Shown here in pieces: positions 7,868 through 16,300 of a stretch of DNA of 64,000 bases (positions within the stretch are counted from its first letter, which is position 1; each line of letters opens with the position of its first letter). The stretch lies in the NCBI GenBank assembly GCA_963772375.1, contig CAVYXG010000001.1, positions 310,001 through 374,000 on the forward strand. Direction: 5' to 3'. The translations under genes were made by a program, and so were the position numbers. Source of the stretch: DATBHM01 sp963772375 (GTDB lineage: Bacteria; Actinomycetota; UBA4738; JACQTL01). A model generated the notes under the pieces. It ran no database searches and had not been told where the DNA came from. It worked only from the letters and a program-made list of their open reading frames with translations.

Positions 7868-8164
7868 GTGAACACGGCCACCGCGCCCGTCGAGGTCGAC
7901 AGGCCCGCGACCGACGAGGAGGTCGTTCCCGACCGTCCCTGGATGGTCATCGTGTGGAACGACCCCATCAACCTGATGTCCTACGTGACGTTCGTGTTCC
8001 AGAAGCTGTTCGGCTACAGCAAGCACAAGGCCGAGAAGCTCATGCTCGACGTCCACCACAAGGGCAAGGCGGTCGTGTCCCACGGCAACCGGGAACGAGC
8101 CGAGTTCGACGTCTCGCGCCTGCACGCCCACGGCCTGTGGGCGACCATGCGGAAGGACTCCTGA
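7868..8164 (+). CDS. clpS: ATP-dependent Clp protease adaptor ClpS
   Basis: 98-residue adaptor that delivers N-degron substrates to ClpAP/ClpCP. The N-terminal 25 residues are a flexible acidic extension; the core begins RPWMVIVWNDPINLMSYVTFVF, the hallmark segment whose Asn-Asp contacts the N-degron amine. The C-terminal helix and strand (KGKAVVSHGNRERAEFDVSRLH) is also typical. The GTG at 7868 is preferred because a -10 box lies 7 nt upstream; an ATG at 7859 gives three more residues. It is followed within 7 nt by a DUF2017 gene, a common actinobacterial pairing. Confidence 0.93.
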   Translation: MNTATAPVEVDRPATDEEVVPDRPWMVIVWNDPINLMSYVTFVFQKLFGYSKHKAEKLMLDVHHKGKAVVSHGNRERAEFDVSRLHAHGLWATMRKDS

Positions 8165-8171
8165 CCGCCCC

Positions 8172-8669
8172 GTGCCCTCGTTCGACCGTCGCATCCGGAG
8201 GACCCGCAAGGGCGACTACGAGCTCCGCATCCCCCAGAACGAACGCGCCGTCCTCCGCCAGCTGATCGCGGAGCTCCGCGAGCTCCTTCCCACGGAGGAC
8301 GCGTCCGTCGGCCGGCTGTTCCCGCCCGCCTACTCGGACGACGCCCCGGCCAACGACGAGTACGCGCGGCTGATGCACGACGACCTCCTGGCCGAACGAA
8401 CCGCCGCCCTCGACGAGTTCGAACGAACCGTCGACGCCCGCCGCGTCACCGAGGACCAGCTGGTCGCCTGGATGGGGTCGGTGAACGACCTCCGGCTGGT
8501 GCTCGGCACGAAGCTCGACGTCACCGAGGAGATGTACGAACGCCCCCTCACCGAGGACACGCCGAACGCCTCCCAGCTCGCGATCTACCACTACCTGGGA
8601 TGGCTCGAGGAGCAGATCGTCGTCGCGCTCAGCGCGTCGGTCGACCCCGCCGGAACCGAGCGCGCGTGA
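8172..8669 (+). CDS. DUF2017 family protein
   Basis: 165 residues, matching in sequence and position the DUF2017 family that follows clpS in many actinobacteria. The N-terminus is basic (PSFDRRIRRTRKGDYELRIPQNERAVLRQL), with long helices and a C-terminal TPNASQLAIYHYLGWLEEQIV helix. No catalytic motif is visible. A role linked to ClpS/Clp proteolysis is suggested only by gene order. GTG start 7 nt after the clpS stop. The TGA overlaps the GTG of the next gene (GTGA), so the three genes form a coupled operon. Confidence 0.85.
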   Translation: MPSFDRRIRRTRKGDYELRIPQNERAVLRQLIAELRELLPTEDASVGRLFPPAYSDDAPANDEYARLMHDDLLAERTAALDEFERTVDARRVTEDQLVAWMGSVNDLRLVLGTKLDVTEEMYERPLTEDTPNASQLAIYHYLGWLEEQIVVALSASVDPAGTERA

Positions 8670-9091
8670 GCCGCCTCCGGCCGTGGCAGGTGGCCCTCGG
8701 CGACGTCGTGGCCGTCGGACTGTTCGCGCCGATCGGCCTGCTGTCGCATAACGAGGGGATCACGCTCCCCGGCCTGGCCCGGAACCTGCTCCCGGTGGCC
8801 GGAGGGTTCGTCGCCGCCGGGCTGCTGTTCGGGACGTGGCGGCGGCCCGGCGTGTGGCGCCTGACGGCGGCGTGGTTCGTCGGTGTCGCCGCCGGCGTCC
8901 TGGTCCGCGCCGCGATCCTGGGGCACGGCTACGGCCGGACGACGTTCACGTTCATGGCCGTGACGCTGACGATCACGGGGCTGCTGCTCCTGGCATGGCG
9001 CGCCGTCGCGGCCCTCGCGGCGCGACGGTCACGACCGCGAGGGCCGCAGCCCGCGGGCTCGAGGTCCGCGGTCGCCGGACGAGAGCCCTAG
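8666..9091 (+). CDS. DUF3054 family membrane protein
   Basis: 141 residues with four predicted membrane helices (LGDVVAVGLFAPIGLLS; NLLPVAGGFVAAGLLFG; LTAAWFVGVAAGVLVRAAI; FMAVTLTITGLLLLAWRAV), the usual layout of DUF3054 proteins. The loop HGYGRTTFTF is typical. Function unknown. The start GTG 8666 overlaps the stop of the DUF2017 gene by 4 nt. The end overlaps the convergent SAP-like gene by 4 nt. Confidence 0.8.
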   Translation: MSRLRPWQVALGDVVAVGLFAPIGLLSHNEGITLPGLARNLLPVAGGFVAAGLLFGTWRRPGVWRLTAAWFVGVAAGVLVRAAILGHGYGRTTFTFMAVTLTITGLLLLAWRAVAALAARRSRPRGPQPAGSRSAVAGREP

Positions 9092-9366
9092 CCCGCCTTG
9101 CGGAGCGCCTGGATGAGCTCGTACTTGCCCATCTTCGAGCGGCCCGGGATGTTCCGACCCTTGGCCACCTCGTAGAGCTGCTGACGGGTTCGGTCGTCGA
9201 GCGAGACGCCGGCCTTCCCCCCTCGCCGGCGGGCGGCGGCAGCGTTCCGGCTGAGGTCCTGCCGCACCGCCTTGGGCAGCTTGCTGATCGTCCGCGCCTT
9301 CCGGGCCGCGGTCTGGGCCTTCCTGACGTTCCGCTTGGCCGCCTGCGTCTGCTTCGTCGTGGCCAT
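9088..9366 (-). CDS. Basic SAP/Rho-N-like DNA-binding protein
   Basis: 92 residues. The first half is Lys/Arg/Ala-rich and histone-tail-like (QTQAAKRNVRKAQTAARKART). The second half (RQQLYEVAKGRNIPGRSKMGKYELIQALRK) matches the SAP-type helix-extended-helix found at the C-terminus of actinobacterial Ku and in HeH/Rho-N proteins. The combination suggests a nucleoid-associated or DNA-end-binding protein. A good Shine-Dalgarno (GAGGAGGTGGG) precedes the ATG. It lies 46 nt downstream of the DNA ligase gene on the same strand, so a shared transcript and role in DNA joining is plausible but inferred. Confidence 0.7.
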   Translation of the reverse strand: MATTKQTQAAKRNVRKAQTAARKARTISKLPKAVRQDLSRNAAAARRRGGKAGVSLDDRTRQQLYEVAKGRNIPGRSKMGKYELIQALRKAG

Positions 9367-9412
9367 GTTCGACCCACCTCCTCGTTCAGGGCCTACCCAG
9401 TCCGGGGACCGG

Positions 9413-10954
9413 CTACGCGGAATCGTCGCTGCGCGAACGGCCCCGGATCGCCAGTACGGCGTCGATCGTGTCGGCGTCGGAGGGCCGCTTGTCCGGCCGG
9501 TACCCCTTGATCCGCGCGAACCGCAGCGCGACCCCGCCCGGATACCGCGTGCTCCCCTGCACGCCGTCGAACGCCACCTCGACGACCAGCTCGGGGCGCA
9601 CGTAAACGGTGTAGTCGTCGTGGGAGGTCTCGAGCTCCCGCAGGCGTTCGGTCTGCCAGACGAGCACGGCGTCCGTCATGCCTTTGAAGGTCTTCCCCAG
9701 CATCACGAACCCCCCGGACGCCGGGTCCCGGGCGCCCAGGTGGAGGTTGGACAGCCACCCCTTGCGGCGTCCGTGCCCCCACTCGGCCGCGAGCACGACG
9801 AGGTCGAGGGTGTTCGCCCGCTTGACCTTGATCCAGCCGGCGCCCCTCCGGCCGGCCTCGTACGGCGCCTCGAGCGACTTGACCATGACCCCCTCGTGGC
9901 CGCGTTCGACGGCGTCGTCGAGGAACGCCCCCGCCTCGGCCGGATCGTCGGTCACGATGCGCGGCGCGCGCAGCTCCTCCGGCACGGCCGTCCGGAGCGC
10001 CTCGAACCGGTCCCGGCCGGAGAGGTCGAGCAGGTCCCGGCCGTCCGAATGCAGTACGTCGAACGCGAACATCGAGAGCGGCGTCGCGGCGCGCTGGCCC
10101 TCCACATCGAGCTGGGAGCCGAACCGGCTCATGCTCACCTGGAACGGGAACGGCCGCCTGTCGGCCCGCAGCGCGATGGCCTCGCCGTCCAGCACGACGT
10201 CGTCCACGGGAAGCCCGAGGACGGCCTCCACGATCTCCGGGATGCGGTCCGTGACCTCCGCGAGGTTCCTGGTGAACGCCCGGACCTCCGAACCCCGTCG
10301 GTGGATCTGCAGGCGCGCCCCGTCGAACTTCCATTCGACGGCGGCCTCGCCGCCGGCCCGCTCCAACGCATCGCCGACGTCCTCGGCGGACTGGGCGAGC
10401 ATCGGCTGCACCGGCCGAAGGAGCGTGAGCCGGAACCGGTCCAGTCCTTCGTGCGCGATCGCGGCCCTCGCCACCTGGCCGAGGTCCCCGGCCAGCATGG
10501 CGGCCCTTCGGACGTCGGCCGCCGGCACCTCCGCCGCGCGTGCGACCGCCTCCACCATCACGCCCTCGAGCGCCCCCTGCCGGAGCTCCCCCAGCACCAG
10601 CGCCCGGAGGAACCGTTGCTCGGACGCCGTCGCCCTGCCGAACAGGTCGGCGAGGAGCGACCGCCGCCGGGCCTGCGACCCCGGGCCGGTGGCCGCGCGC
10701 AACGCCTCGAGCACGGCCTGCACCTCGAGCACCGAGAGCGTCCCGGTGGCGGCCGGGTCCGGCAGCGAGCGCATGGCCGCCCACCCGACCCCGATGGTCC
10801 CCCCGGGGGCGTAACCGGAGAGGTACGCGACGGCGACCGGCACCTCGTCGGGCTCGGCCTGCCTCAGCAGCCAGGCGAGCAGGTCGATCTTGGCCAGCCG
10901 CTTCGACGTGGCGGCGACCTCGTTCGACACGCGTGCCAGCTCCGCGAACAACAT
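9413..10954 (-). CDS. ATP-dependent DNA ligase (LigB type)
   Basis: 513-residue ATP-dependent ligase. An N-terminal helical DNA-binding domain (about 1-200) precedes the adenylation domain with the AMP-accepting Lys in EWKFDGARLQIH, then motif III-like AFDVLHSDG, motif IV EGVMVKS and motif V WIKVKR, and an OB fold that ends near IKGYRPDKRPSD. This is the stand-alone actinobacterial LigB architecture, not multi-domain LigD. ATG 10954 (MLFAELARVSNEV) fits the family N-terminus; longer frames run back through the divergent promoter and into the neighbouring lipoprotein gene. Likely accessory repair ligase beside the essential NAD-dependent LigA, which is not in the window. Confidence 0.92.
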   Translation of the reverse strand: MLFAELARVSNEVAATSKRLAKIDLLAWLLRQAEPDEVPVAVAYLSGYAPGGTIGVGWAAMRSLPDPAATGTLSVLEVQAVLEALRAATGPGSQARRRSLLADLFGRATASEQRFLRALVLGELRQGALEGVMVEAVARAAEVPAADVRRAAMLAGDLGQVARAAIAHEGLDRFRLTLLRPVQPMLAQSAEDVGDALERAGGEAAVEWKFDGARLQIHRRGSEVRAFTRNLAEVTDRIPEIVEAVLGLPVDDVVLDGEAIALRADRRPFPFQVSMSRFGSQLDVEGQRAATPLSMFAFDVLHSDGRDLLDLSGRDRFEALRTAVPEELRAPRIVTDDPAEAGAFLDDAVERGHEGVMVKSLEAPYEAGRRGAGWIKVKRANTLDLVVLAAEWGHGRRKGWLSNLHLGARDPASGGFVMLGKTFKGMTDAVLVWQTERLRELETSHDDYTVYVRPELVVEVAFDGVQGSTRYPGGVALRFARIKGYRPDKRPSDADTIDAVLAIRGRSRSDDSA

Positions 10955-11024
10955 CCAGTCGCGATTCTCCACGACGCCGGCGACCGGCGATCCCCGGGGC
11001 TCGTTCCGGTGGACCGCCTCGGTA

Positions 11025-11030
11025 TACATT
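11025..11030 (+). promoter_or_regulatory. -10 box for leaderless lipoprotein gene
   Basis: TACATT followed by 6 nt and GTG (11037), in the 82-nt divergent region shared with the DNA ligase gene. Confidence 0.5.
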
Positions 11031-11036
11031 CCCCCC

Positions 11037-11396
11037 GTGCGTGGTCGGGTGGCGCTCGCGCTGATCGCGGTGGTCGGGATGTCGACCTCGTGCTGGTTCG
11101 GAAGCGTGCCCGGGTTCTGCGGCGTGAGCGACAAGGCCCGCCTTGCCGTGGCCGACGTGGACCCCTCGCACTACCCCGCCGAGGCCGCGAGGCACGTTCA
11201 GGAGCTGAGGAAGTCGGCCGCTGGGCTGTCCGGCGCGCAGAAGACGCTCGCCCTGAAGATCTCCGGGGACCTGGCCCGGGCTTCTGATGCGAAGGCCGGC
11301 TCGCTGCAGTTCACCAATCGCTACAACGCGTTCGTTCGAGACTCGAACCGTTTCGATCACAAGTACTGCAACGAGACCGAGGCACCCGACTTCTGA
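11037..11396 (+). CDS. Small lipoprotein of unknown function
   Basis: 119 residues with an N-terminal signal (RGRVALALIAVVGMSTSC) ending in a lipobox-like STSC, so probably lipid-anchored outside the membrane. The mature part is helical and polar with two more cysteines (GFCGV and KYCNE) that may pair. I do not recognise the family. GTG start; a TACATT -10 box 6 nt upstream suggests a leaderless mRNA. It is divergent from the DNA ligase gene and 21 nt ahead of the next plus-strand gene. Confidence 0.65.
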   Translation: MRGRVALALIAVVGMSTSCWFGSVPGFCGVSDKARLAVADVDPSHYPAEAARHVQELRKSAAGLSGAQKTLALKISGDLARASDAKAGSLQFTNRYNAFVRDSNRFDHKYCNETEAPDF

Positions 11397-11417
11397 GTTG
11401 AAGGAGGTTCATCGACG

Positions 11418-11825
11418 ATGGCGACCGGCAGCGGAGCGAAGGACGACCCCTGGGCGCTGAAGACGCCGCCCGGAACGAGCGAGTACACGATGTACCGCGA
11501 CGAGTCGAACGACCCGCCGGCGATCGTGTGCATGGTCGGCACGACCAAGCTCCTCTACCAGCTGCGGGCGATCGACGACCTGCACGCGATGCTGAAGGAG
11601 CACGGCGACTGGATGCCGCTCGGCAGCGCCGACGAGCAGAAGCCGGCCGCGGAGGGAACCGTCGAGGCCTGGGGACGCTCGCCCGACAACCCGGTGGGCG
11701 GCTGGTACGGGCTGCGCAAGGGGTACCGGGGTCGGTTCGGGATGTACATGCCGCCACTGCTCGAGGCGCTCGGCCTAGCGGAGGTCGAACACAACCCCCG
11801 CAACAATCGCATGCGTGCGATCTGA
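11418..11825 (+). CDS. Conserved hypothetical protein
   Basis: 135 residues, soluble, aromatic-rich in the C-terminal half (GGWYGLRKGYRGRFGMYMPPLLEALGLAEV). A strong Shine-Dalgarno (GAAGGAGG) precedes the ATG. Composition and codon bias look like a real cytoplasmic protein and I recall similar proteins in actinobacterial genomes, but I cannot name the function. It lies 21 nt after the small lipoprotein gene and about 105 nt before the transketolase-like gene on the same strand. Confidence 0.7.
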   Translation: MATGSGAKDDPWALKTPPGTSEYTMYRDESNDPPAIVCMVGTTKLLYQLRAIDDLHAMLKEHGDWMPLGSADEQKPAAEGTVEAWGRSPDNPVGGWYGLRKGYRGRFGMYMPPLLEALGLAEVEHNPRNNRMRAI

Positions 11826-11930
11826 GGCAGGTCCGGCCGAGCGGCATCCCATGAGCGGGCCGAACGACCGTAGGTCGCAGCCCTGGCAGCGAGGAACCTC
11901 GCGATGCGCCTTGCGAGAGAGGACTGAGCC

Positions 11931-14285
11931 ATGGCATTCGCGTTCGGACCACGGCGGGGCTCCTACGTGGAGGTCGACGGAACGTCCGGATCGCTCACGG
12001 AGGAGGCAGTCCGCCACCTCGAGACGTTCGACCTGATCTACCGGTCGCTGTGCGCGGCCCTGTACAACTACGCACCGACCTCCGGGCACCCCGGGGGCTC
12101 GATCTCCTCCGGGCGGATCGTCGCCTCGCTGCTGTTCGACGCACTCGACCATGACGTCGCCGCGCCCGACCGTGCGGACTCGGATGTCGTCTCATATGCC
12201 GCCGGCCACAAGGCCCTCGGCCTGTACGCGCTGTGGGCACTGCGGAACGAGGTCGCCCGGATCGGGGCGACGGAGCTGCTCCCCACCGATGTCCGCCAGC
12301 AGCTCCGGCTGGAGGACCTCCTCGGGTTCCGTCGGAACCCGGTGACGAACACGCCGTTGTTCCGAGAGTTCGGCGTCAAGGCGCTCGACGGACACCCGAC
12401 GCCGGCGACGCCGTTCGTGCGGCTGGCGACCGGCGCCTCCGGGGTCGGCCTCGCCTCGTCGGTGGGGCTCGCCCTGGGGCTCCGCGACACCTACGGCCCC
12501 AACGCCCCGATGGTCCACGTGATCGAGGGCGAAGGGGGGCTCACGCCGGGCCGCGTGGCCGAGGCGCTCGCGGCCGCCGGGACCATGCGGCTCGACAACA
12601 CCATCGTCCACGTGGACTGGAACCAGGCCTCGATCGACTCCGATCACGTCTGTCGGACCGGCGACGAGCCGGGCGACTACGTGCAATGGGATCCTCGCGA
12701 GCTGTTCTTCCTCCAGGACTGGAACGTGATCTGGGTCCCCGATGGGCGCGACCTGGGCGCCGTCGCGGCCGCACAGCATGCGGCACTCGGCCTCGACACC
12801 GGGCAGCCGACGGCGATCGTCTACTCGACGGTCAAGGGGTGGCGGTATGGGATCGAAGGACGGCAGTCGCACGGGGCCGGCCACAAGCTCTGTTCGCCGG
12901 AGTTCTACGCGGCCATGGGGCCGCTCCTCACCGAATACGGCGAATCGCTCCCCACATGCGCCGACCCGACCTCACCGCCGTGCCAGCTCGTCGGCGGGGA
13001 GGCCGTACTGGAGCAGTGCCTGTGGAGCGCGCTGACCACCGTTCGCCGAGTGCTCGAGCGCGAGGAGGCCATGGTGGGGTTCCTCGCCGACCGCCTCCGC
13101 GCCTCGAAGGCCAGGTTGGACGGACACGGGCGGACGCCGCGGCCCGGCGCCCCGGACGCCGCGCTCGTCTTCGCCGCGGCGAACGGGGCCGTCGACGTTC
13201 CGCAGGAGCTGGTACTGACGCCGGGAACGTCGACGACGCTTCGCGCCGAGCTGGGGCGTGTGCTCAACCACTACAACCGGGCGGGCGGCGGCGCGATGTT
13301 TGTCGCCGCCGCCGACCTGCTCGGCTCGACCAGCGTCGACGGTGTCGCCAAGGGGTTCCCGGGCGGGTACCTCGACCTCCGAGGCAATCCCGATGCCCGG
13401 CTGCTCGCGACGGGCGGGATCTGCGAGGACGCCATGGCCGGCATCCTGTGCGGCCTCTCGAGCGCGGGACGGCACATCGGGGTGGGGTCGTCCTACGGGG
13501 CGTTCCTCGCTGCACTGGGGCACGTCCCCGCCCGGCTGCACGCGATCGGCGCGCAGGCCCGCCGGGCCGTCGCCGGGGACCCATTCCCGACCTCGATCCT
13601 GATCTGCGCCCACACGGGCCTGAAGACCGGTGAGGACGGGCCGACCCATGCCGACCCCCAGCCACTCCAGCTGGTCGAGGAGAACTTCCCACCTGGGACG
13701 GTCATCACGCTCACCCCGTGGGACCCCGCGGAGATCTGGACGCTGGTCACCGCAGCGCTCCGGCAGCGGCCCGCGGTCGTGTTCCCGTTCGTCACGAGAC
13801 CGAACGAGGTCGTGCTCGACCGCGCAGCGCTGGGCCTGGCCCCGGTGGACGCGGCTGCCACGGGCGTGTACCGACTCCGGGCGGCCGAGGGTCCGCGCGA
13901 CGGAAGTCTGGTGCTGCAGGGCAGCGCGGTCGGGTACGAGTTCCTCCGGCAGGCGCTGCCCCGCCTGATCGCCGACGGCATCGAGCTCGACGTCTACTAC
14001 GTGGCGAGTACCGAGCTGTTCGATGCGCTCCCGGCGGAGGAGCGCCTGCGGATCTTCCCGTCGTACGTCGCCGCGGAGGCCATCGGGATCACCGACTTCA
14101 CGATGCCGACCCTGTACCGGTGGGTGACGTCCGAACGCGGGCGCCTCGCGTCGCTGTCACCGTTTCGGCAGGGGCGCTTCCTCGGCAGCGGACCGGGACC
14201 GCAGGTGCTGCGCGAGGCCGGCCTGGACGGCGAGAGCCAGTACCACGCGCTGAAGGCATTCGCCGGGCAGATGGCCAGGGTCTGA
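11931..14285 (+). CDS. Transketolase-like thiamine-diphosphate enzyme
   Basis: 784 residues, about 120 longer than classical transketolase. Recognisable elements: SGHPGGSISSG (substrate/ThDP His loop), YAAGHKALGLY, a GEGG segment where the metal-binding GDG is expected, followed about 28 residues later by DWNQASID, TGGICEDAMAGI carrying the activating Glu, and HTGLKTGEDGPTHADPQPL, the hallmark of the transketolase pyrimidine domain. A C-terminal transketolase domain follows (GSAVGYEFLRQALPRL...). The Asp-to-Glu change in the metal site and the extra length set it apart, so the exact reaction is uncertain; a ketol transfer or 2-oxoacid reaction would fit the fold. No transaldolase or other pentose phosphate gene is adjacent. 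Confidence 0.8.
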   Translation: MAFAFGPRRGSYVEVDGTSGSLTEEAVRHLETFDLIYRSLCAALYNYAPTSGHPGGSISSGRIVASLLFDALDHDVAAPDRADSDVVSYAAGHKALGLYALWALRNEVARIGATELLPTDVRQQLRLEDLLGFRRNPVTNTPLFREFGVKALDGHPTPATPFVRLATGASGVGLASSVGLALGLRDTYGPNAPMVHVIEGEGGLTPGRVAEALAAAGTMRLDNTIVHVDWNQASIDSDHVCRTGDEPGDYVQWDPRELFFLQDWNVIWVPDGRDLGAVAAAQHAALGLDTGQPTAIVYSTVKGWRYGIEGRQSHGAGHKLCSPEFYAAMGPLLTEYGESLPTCADPTSPPCQLVGGEAVLEQCLWSALTTVRRVLEREEAMVGFLADRLRASKARLDGHGRTPRPGAPDAALVFAAANGAVDVPQELVLTPGTSTTLRAELGRVLNHYNRAGGGAMFVAAADLLGSTSVDGVAKGFPGGYLDLRGNPDARLLATGGICEDAMAGILCGLSSAGRHIGVGSSYGAFLAALGHVPARLHAIGAQARRAVAGDPFPTSILICAHTGLKTGEDGPTHADPQPLQLVEENFPPGTVITLTPWDPAEIWTLVTAALRQRPAVVFPFVTRPNEVVLDRAALGLAPVDAAATGVYRLRAAEGPRDGSLVLQGSAVGYEFLRQALPRLIADGIELDVYYVASTELFDALPAEERLRIFPSYVAAEAIGITDFTMPTLYRWVTSERGRLASLSPFRQGRFLGSGPGPQVLREAGLDGESQYHALKAFAGQMARV

Positions 14286-14325
14286 CGGAGGGCCTTCGGT
14301 TCGGGTCGTGCCCAGGACGCCCGGG

Positions 14326-15252
14326 TCAGCAGGCGGTGCCGACGTCCCCGGTGCTGGTCGAGTACGAGTTCCCCGTGAAGCAGTTCGCCGAGCCGTCGTT
14401 GTGGAGGTCGTCGGCGTTCCCCGAGATCGTGTTGTCCACGACGCGGTTGTGCTCCGAGGCGGGATCGAGCCAGATCCCGTTCTCGTCGTCGCCCGCGATC
14501 GCGTTGCCGATGATGCGGACGCCGTCGCTGTTGTGCAGGAAGAGCCCGGCGTTGGTCGATCCCTCGACGCCCACCCGCCGGTTGTGGTGCAACGTGTTCC
14601 CGGCGACGGCGATGCTCCCCGACGAGTCCTCCACGATGACCCCGCGCGAGTTCGCCCACGAGTGGTTGTCCTCGACGCGGAGCGTGCCGTTCCCGGTGTC
14701 CGAGATCGCCCCGATGTAGATCCCGGAGTCGGTGAACCCCGAGGTGTGGTTCCGCAGGACCTGGACCGGTCCGCTCGAGAACACGCTGATCCCGTACTCG
14801 GCGCCGCCGTCGCCCGACGCGTCCTTGCACGTGTCGGCCGCCACGCTGTCCGAGACCTCGCCGCCGCGGACGGCGGTGAAGTCGATCTCGGCCGGATACG
14901 GGCCGAACCCCTCCACGGCGCCGACCACGCGGAGTCCGCGGAGCCGTACGCCATTCGCGGTGGCCAGGATCGTGTACTGGACCTTGCACCGGCCGTCGAG
15001 CGTCACTGGGCCGTCCCCGGCCGATCGCACCACCACGGACGTCCGGATCTCCAGGCCGACGGGCTCCCGGTACACCCCGGCGTGGAGGTTGAGGATGTCC
15101 CCCGGGTGCGCGTGCGCGAGGGCGTCCTGGACGGCGTTCGGGCCCGGGTGGACCTGGATGACGTGGGGTGCCGCACCGGCCGGCAAGCCGAGCAGGGTGA
15201 TCACCGCCGTCGCCGTCAGCGCGGCGACTCGCGTCGCCTCGCGTCCGGACAC
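14326..15252 (-). CDS. Secreted parallel beta-helix repeat protein
   Basis: 308 residues with a Sec signal peptide (VAALTATAVITLLGLPAGA, cleavage near AGA-AP). The mature protein is built of beta-helix coils with recurring N-x-I/V-x-G/D-N patterns (LRNHTSGFTDSGIYIG, VIGNAIAGDDENGIWLDP, RVVDNTISGNADD), as in NosD/pectate-lyase-like right-handed helices. Two Cys pairs may be disulfides. Likely a cell-surface or secreted carbohydrate-interacting protein; catalytic residues were not identified. GTG 15252 is chosen because GAGGAG precedes it and it lies 5 nt after the DUF3039 stop, indicating an operon. Confidence 0.82.
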   Translation of the reverse strand: MSGREATRVAALTATAVITLLGLPAGAAPHVIQVHPGPNAVQDALAHAHPGDILNLHAGVYREPVGLEIRTSVVVRSAGDGPVTLDGRCKVQYTILATANGVRLRGLRVVGAVEGFGPYPAEIDFTAVRGGEVSDSVAADTCKDASGDGGAEYGISVFSSGPVQVLRNHTSGFTDSGIYIGAISDTGNGTLRVEDNHSWANSRGVIVEDSSGSIAVAGNTLHHNRRVGVEGSTNAGLFLHNSDGVRIIGNAIAGDDENGIWLDPASEHNRVVDNTISGNADDLHNDGSANCFTGNSYSTSTGDVGTAC

Positions 15253-15257
15253 GCTCC

Positions 15258-15524
15258 TCAACCCTCCTGGCTCCGGCGTTCCCACTCGAGGCGCCGGCCC
15301 TCGGGCCCCATCTCGTACAGGCGCTTGCACTCCGGGCACACCGGGAACTTCTTGGGGTCGCGGGAGGGAACCCACACCTTGCCGCACAGGGCGATCACCG
15401 GGGTGCCCATCACGTAGGCCTCGGCGACCTTGCCCTTGTCGACGTAGTGGCTGAACCGCTCGTGGTCGCCCTCGTCGACGCGGATGTCGGTCCTGCCCTC
15501 GCTGATGGTCTCGAGGTCGGTCAT
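15258..15524 (-). CDS. DUF3039 family protein
   Basis: 88 residues matching the actinobacterial DUF3039 family: DHERFSHYVDKGKVAEAYVMGTPVIALCGKVWVPSRDPKKFPVCPECKRLYE. Three cysteines (ALCGK, CPEC) suggest a small metal site. Function unknown. The ATG gene is followed after 5 nt by the beta-helix protein gene, which probably shares its transcript. Confidence 0.9.
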   Translation of the reverse strand: MTDLETISEGRTDIRVDEGDHERFSHYVDKGKVAEAYVMGTPVIALCGKVWVPSRDPKKFPVCPECKRLYEMGPEGRRLEWERRSQEG

Positions 15525-15579
15525 CGGTGACCGCGAGCCTACCGCAGGCCGTTTCCCGGCGGCGGCGCCCGGGACGCGA

Positions 15580-15954
15580 TCACAGCCTCGTCACCATCTC
15601 GATGGGGAACGGCGGCTGCGCCAGCGGGCGAACCGCGAGCCGCAGCAGCAGCAGCGGGTTGTCGTCGCCGGCCGTTCGGTTGAGGTGGACGATGTCACAC
15701 CCCGTGCACCGATGGACGAGCACCCATTCGCCGTCGCCGCGGACGCTGATCGCGATGGGTTCCATGGCCGCGCCGCACTCCGCCGCGCGGTCGCCCGGCG
15801 TGTCGTCGTCGAGGTGGCGGCTCCACAGGCAGTTCGGGCAGTGGTTGCGGTGCGCGGTTCCCGGGGCGTCCATGGGGACGTCCAGCCCACAATGCTTGCA
15901 GCGGAACGAGTTCGGGCCCCCGCGATGGCCGCGGTGGCGTTGGTCGCGTGACAT
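15580..15954 (-). CDS. RNHCP domain zinc-finger protein
   Basis: 124 residues containing FRCKHCGLDVP, then RNHCPNCLWSRHLDDD (the eponymous RNHCP motif) and a later HRCTGCDIVHLNR. Three CxxC-type pairs imply two zinc-bound knuckles. The family is common in actinobacteria, of unknown function and probably nucleic-acid related. The Shine-Dalgarno is poor (GGGAG about 11 nt upstream). It is on the same strand as the DUF3039 gene, 55 nt upstream of it. Confidence 0.85.
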   Translation of the reverse strand: MSRDQRHRGHRGGPNSFRCKHCGLDVPMDAPGTAHRNHCPNCLWSRHLDDDTPGDRAAECGAAMEPIAISVRGDGEWVLVHRCTGCDIVHLNRTAGDDNPLLLLRLAVRPLAQPPFPIEMVTRL

Positions 15955-16300
15955 GTCGAAGCGACTCCCGGTTCGATGAGGGACATGGTTCGAACACCCC
16001 GAACGGGAGGAGATGGCTCCGCGCGGACGGTCAGCGAGCGCGCGGTCGACCCGTTTCGGGGCGTGACGAAACGACCGGCACGGACACGGTCATCGGTCAC
16101 CTCCTCGAAGGGTCGCCGTCGCCGCCGGAACTCGAGCGGCGCGCCGCACGCTAGCAGGCCCCGCTTCGGCGGCGCAACCGGACACACAGTGCCCGGGCGT
16201 TGTGGTGCGCGACGACCTCGTGCTGGAGCTCTTCCCGTGCCGGGGATGGGAGCCGACTCGGCGCCGCCGAACGCCACCGTCGCCGCCTCCGGGCTCAGGC
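15955..16300. other. 346-nt region without an established gene
   Basis: Upstream region of the RNHCP gene. It contains a 20-codon minus-strand frame with an unusually perfect Shine-Dalgarno (listed separately). No tRNA, terminator or riboswitch is apparent. Confidence 0.5.
16031..16093 (-). CDS. Possible 20-residue leader peptide upstream of the RNHCP gene
   Basis: Short frame ATG..TGA encoding MTVSVPVVSSRPETGRPRAR. It is supported only by a near-perfect anti-Shine-Dalgarno match (GAGGAGGTGA) 6 nt before the ATG. It could be a regulatory leader of the RNHCP gene or a chance match. Confidence 0.3.
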   Translation of the reverse strand: MTVSVPVVSSRPETGRPRAR

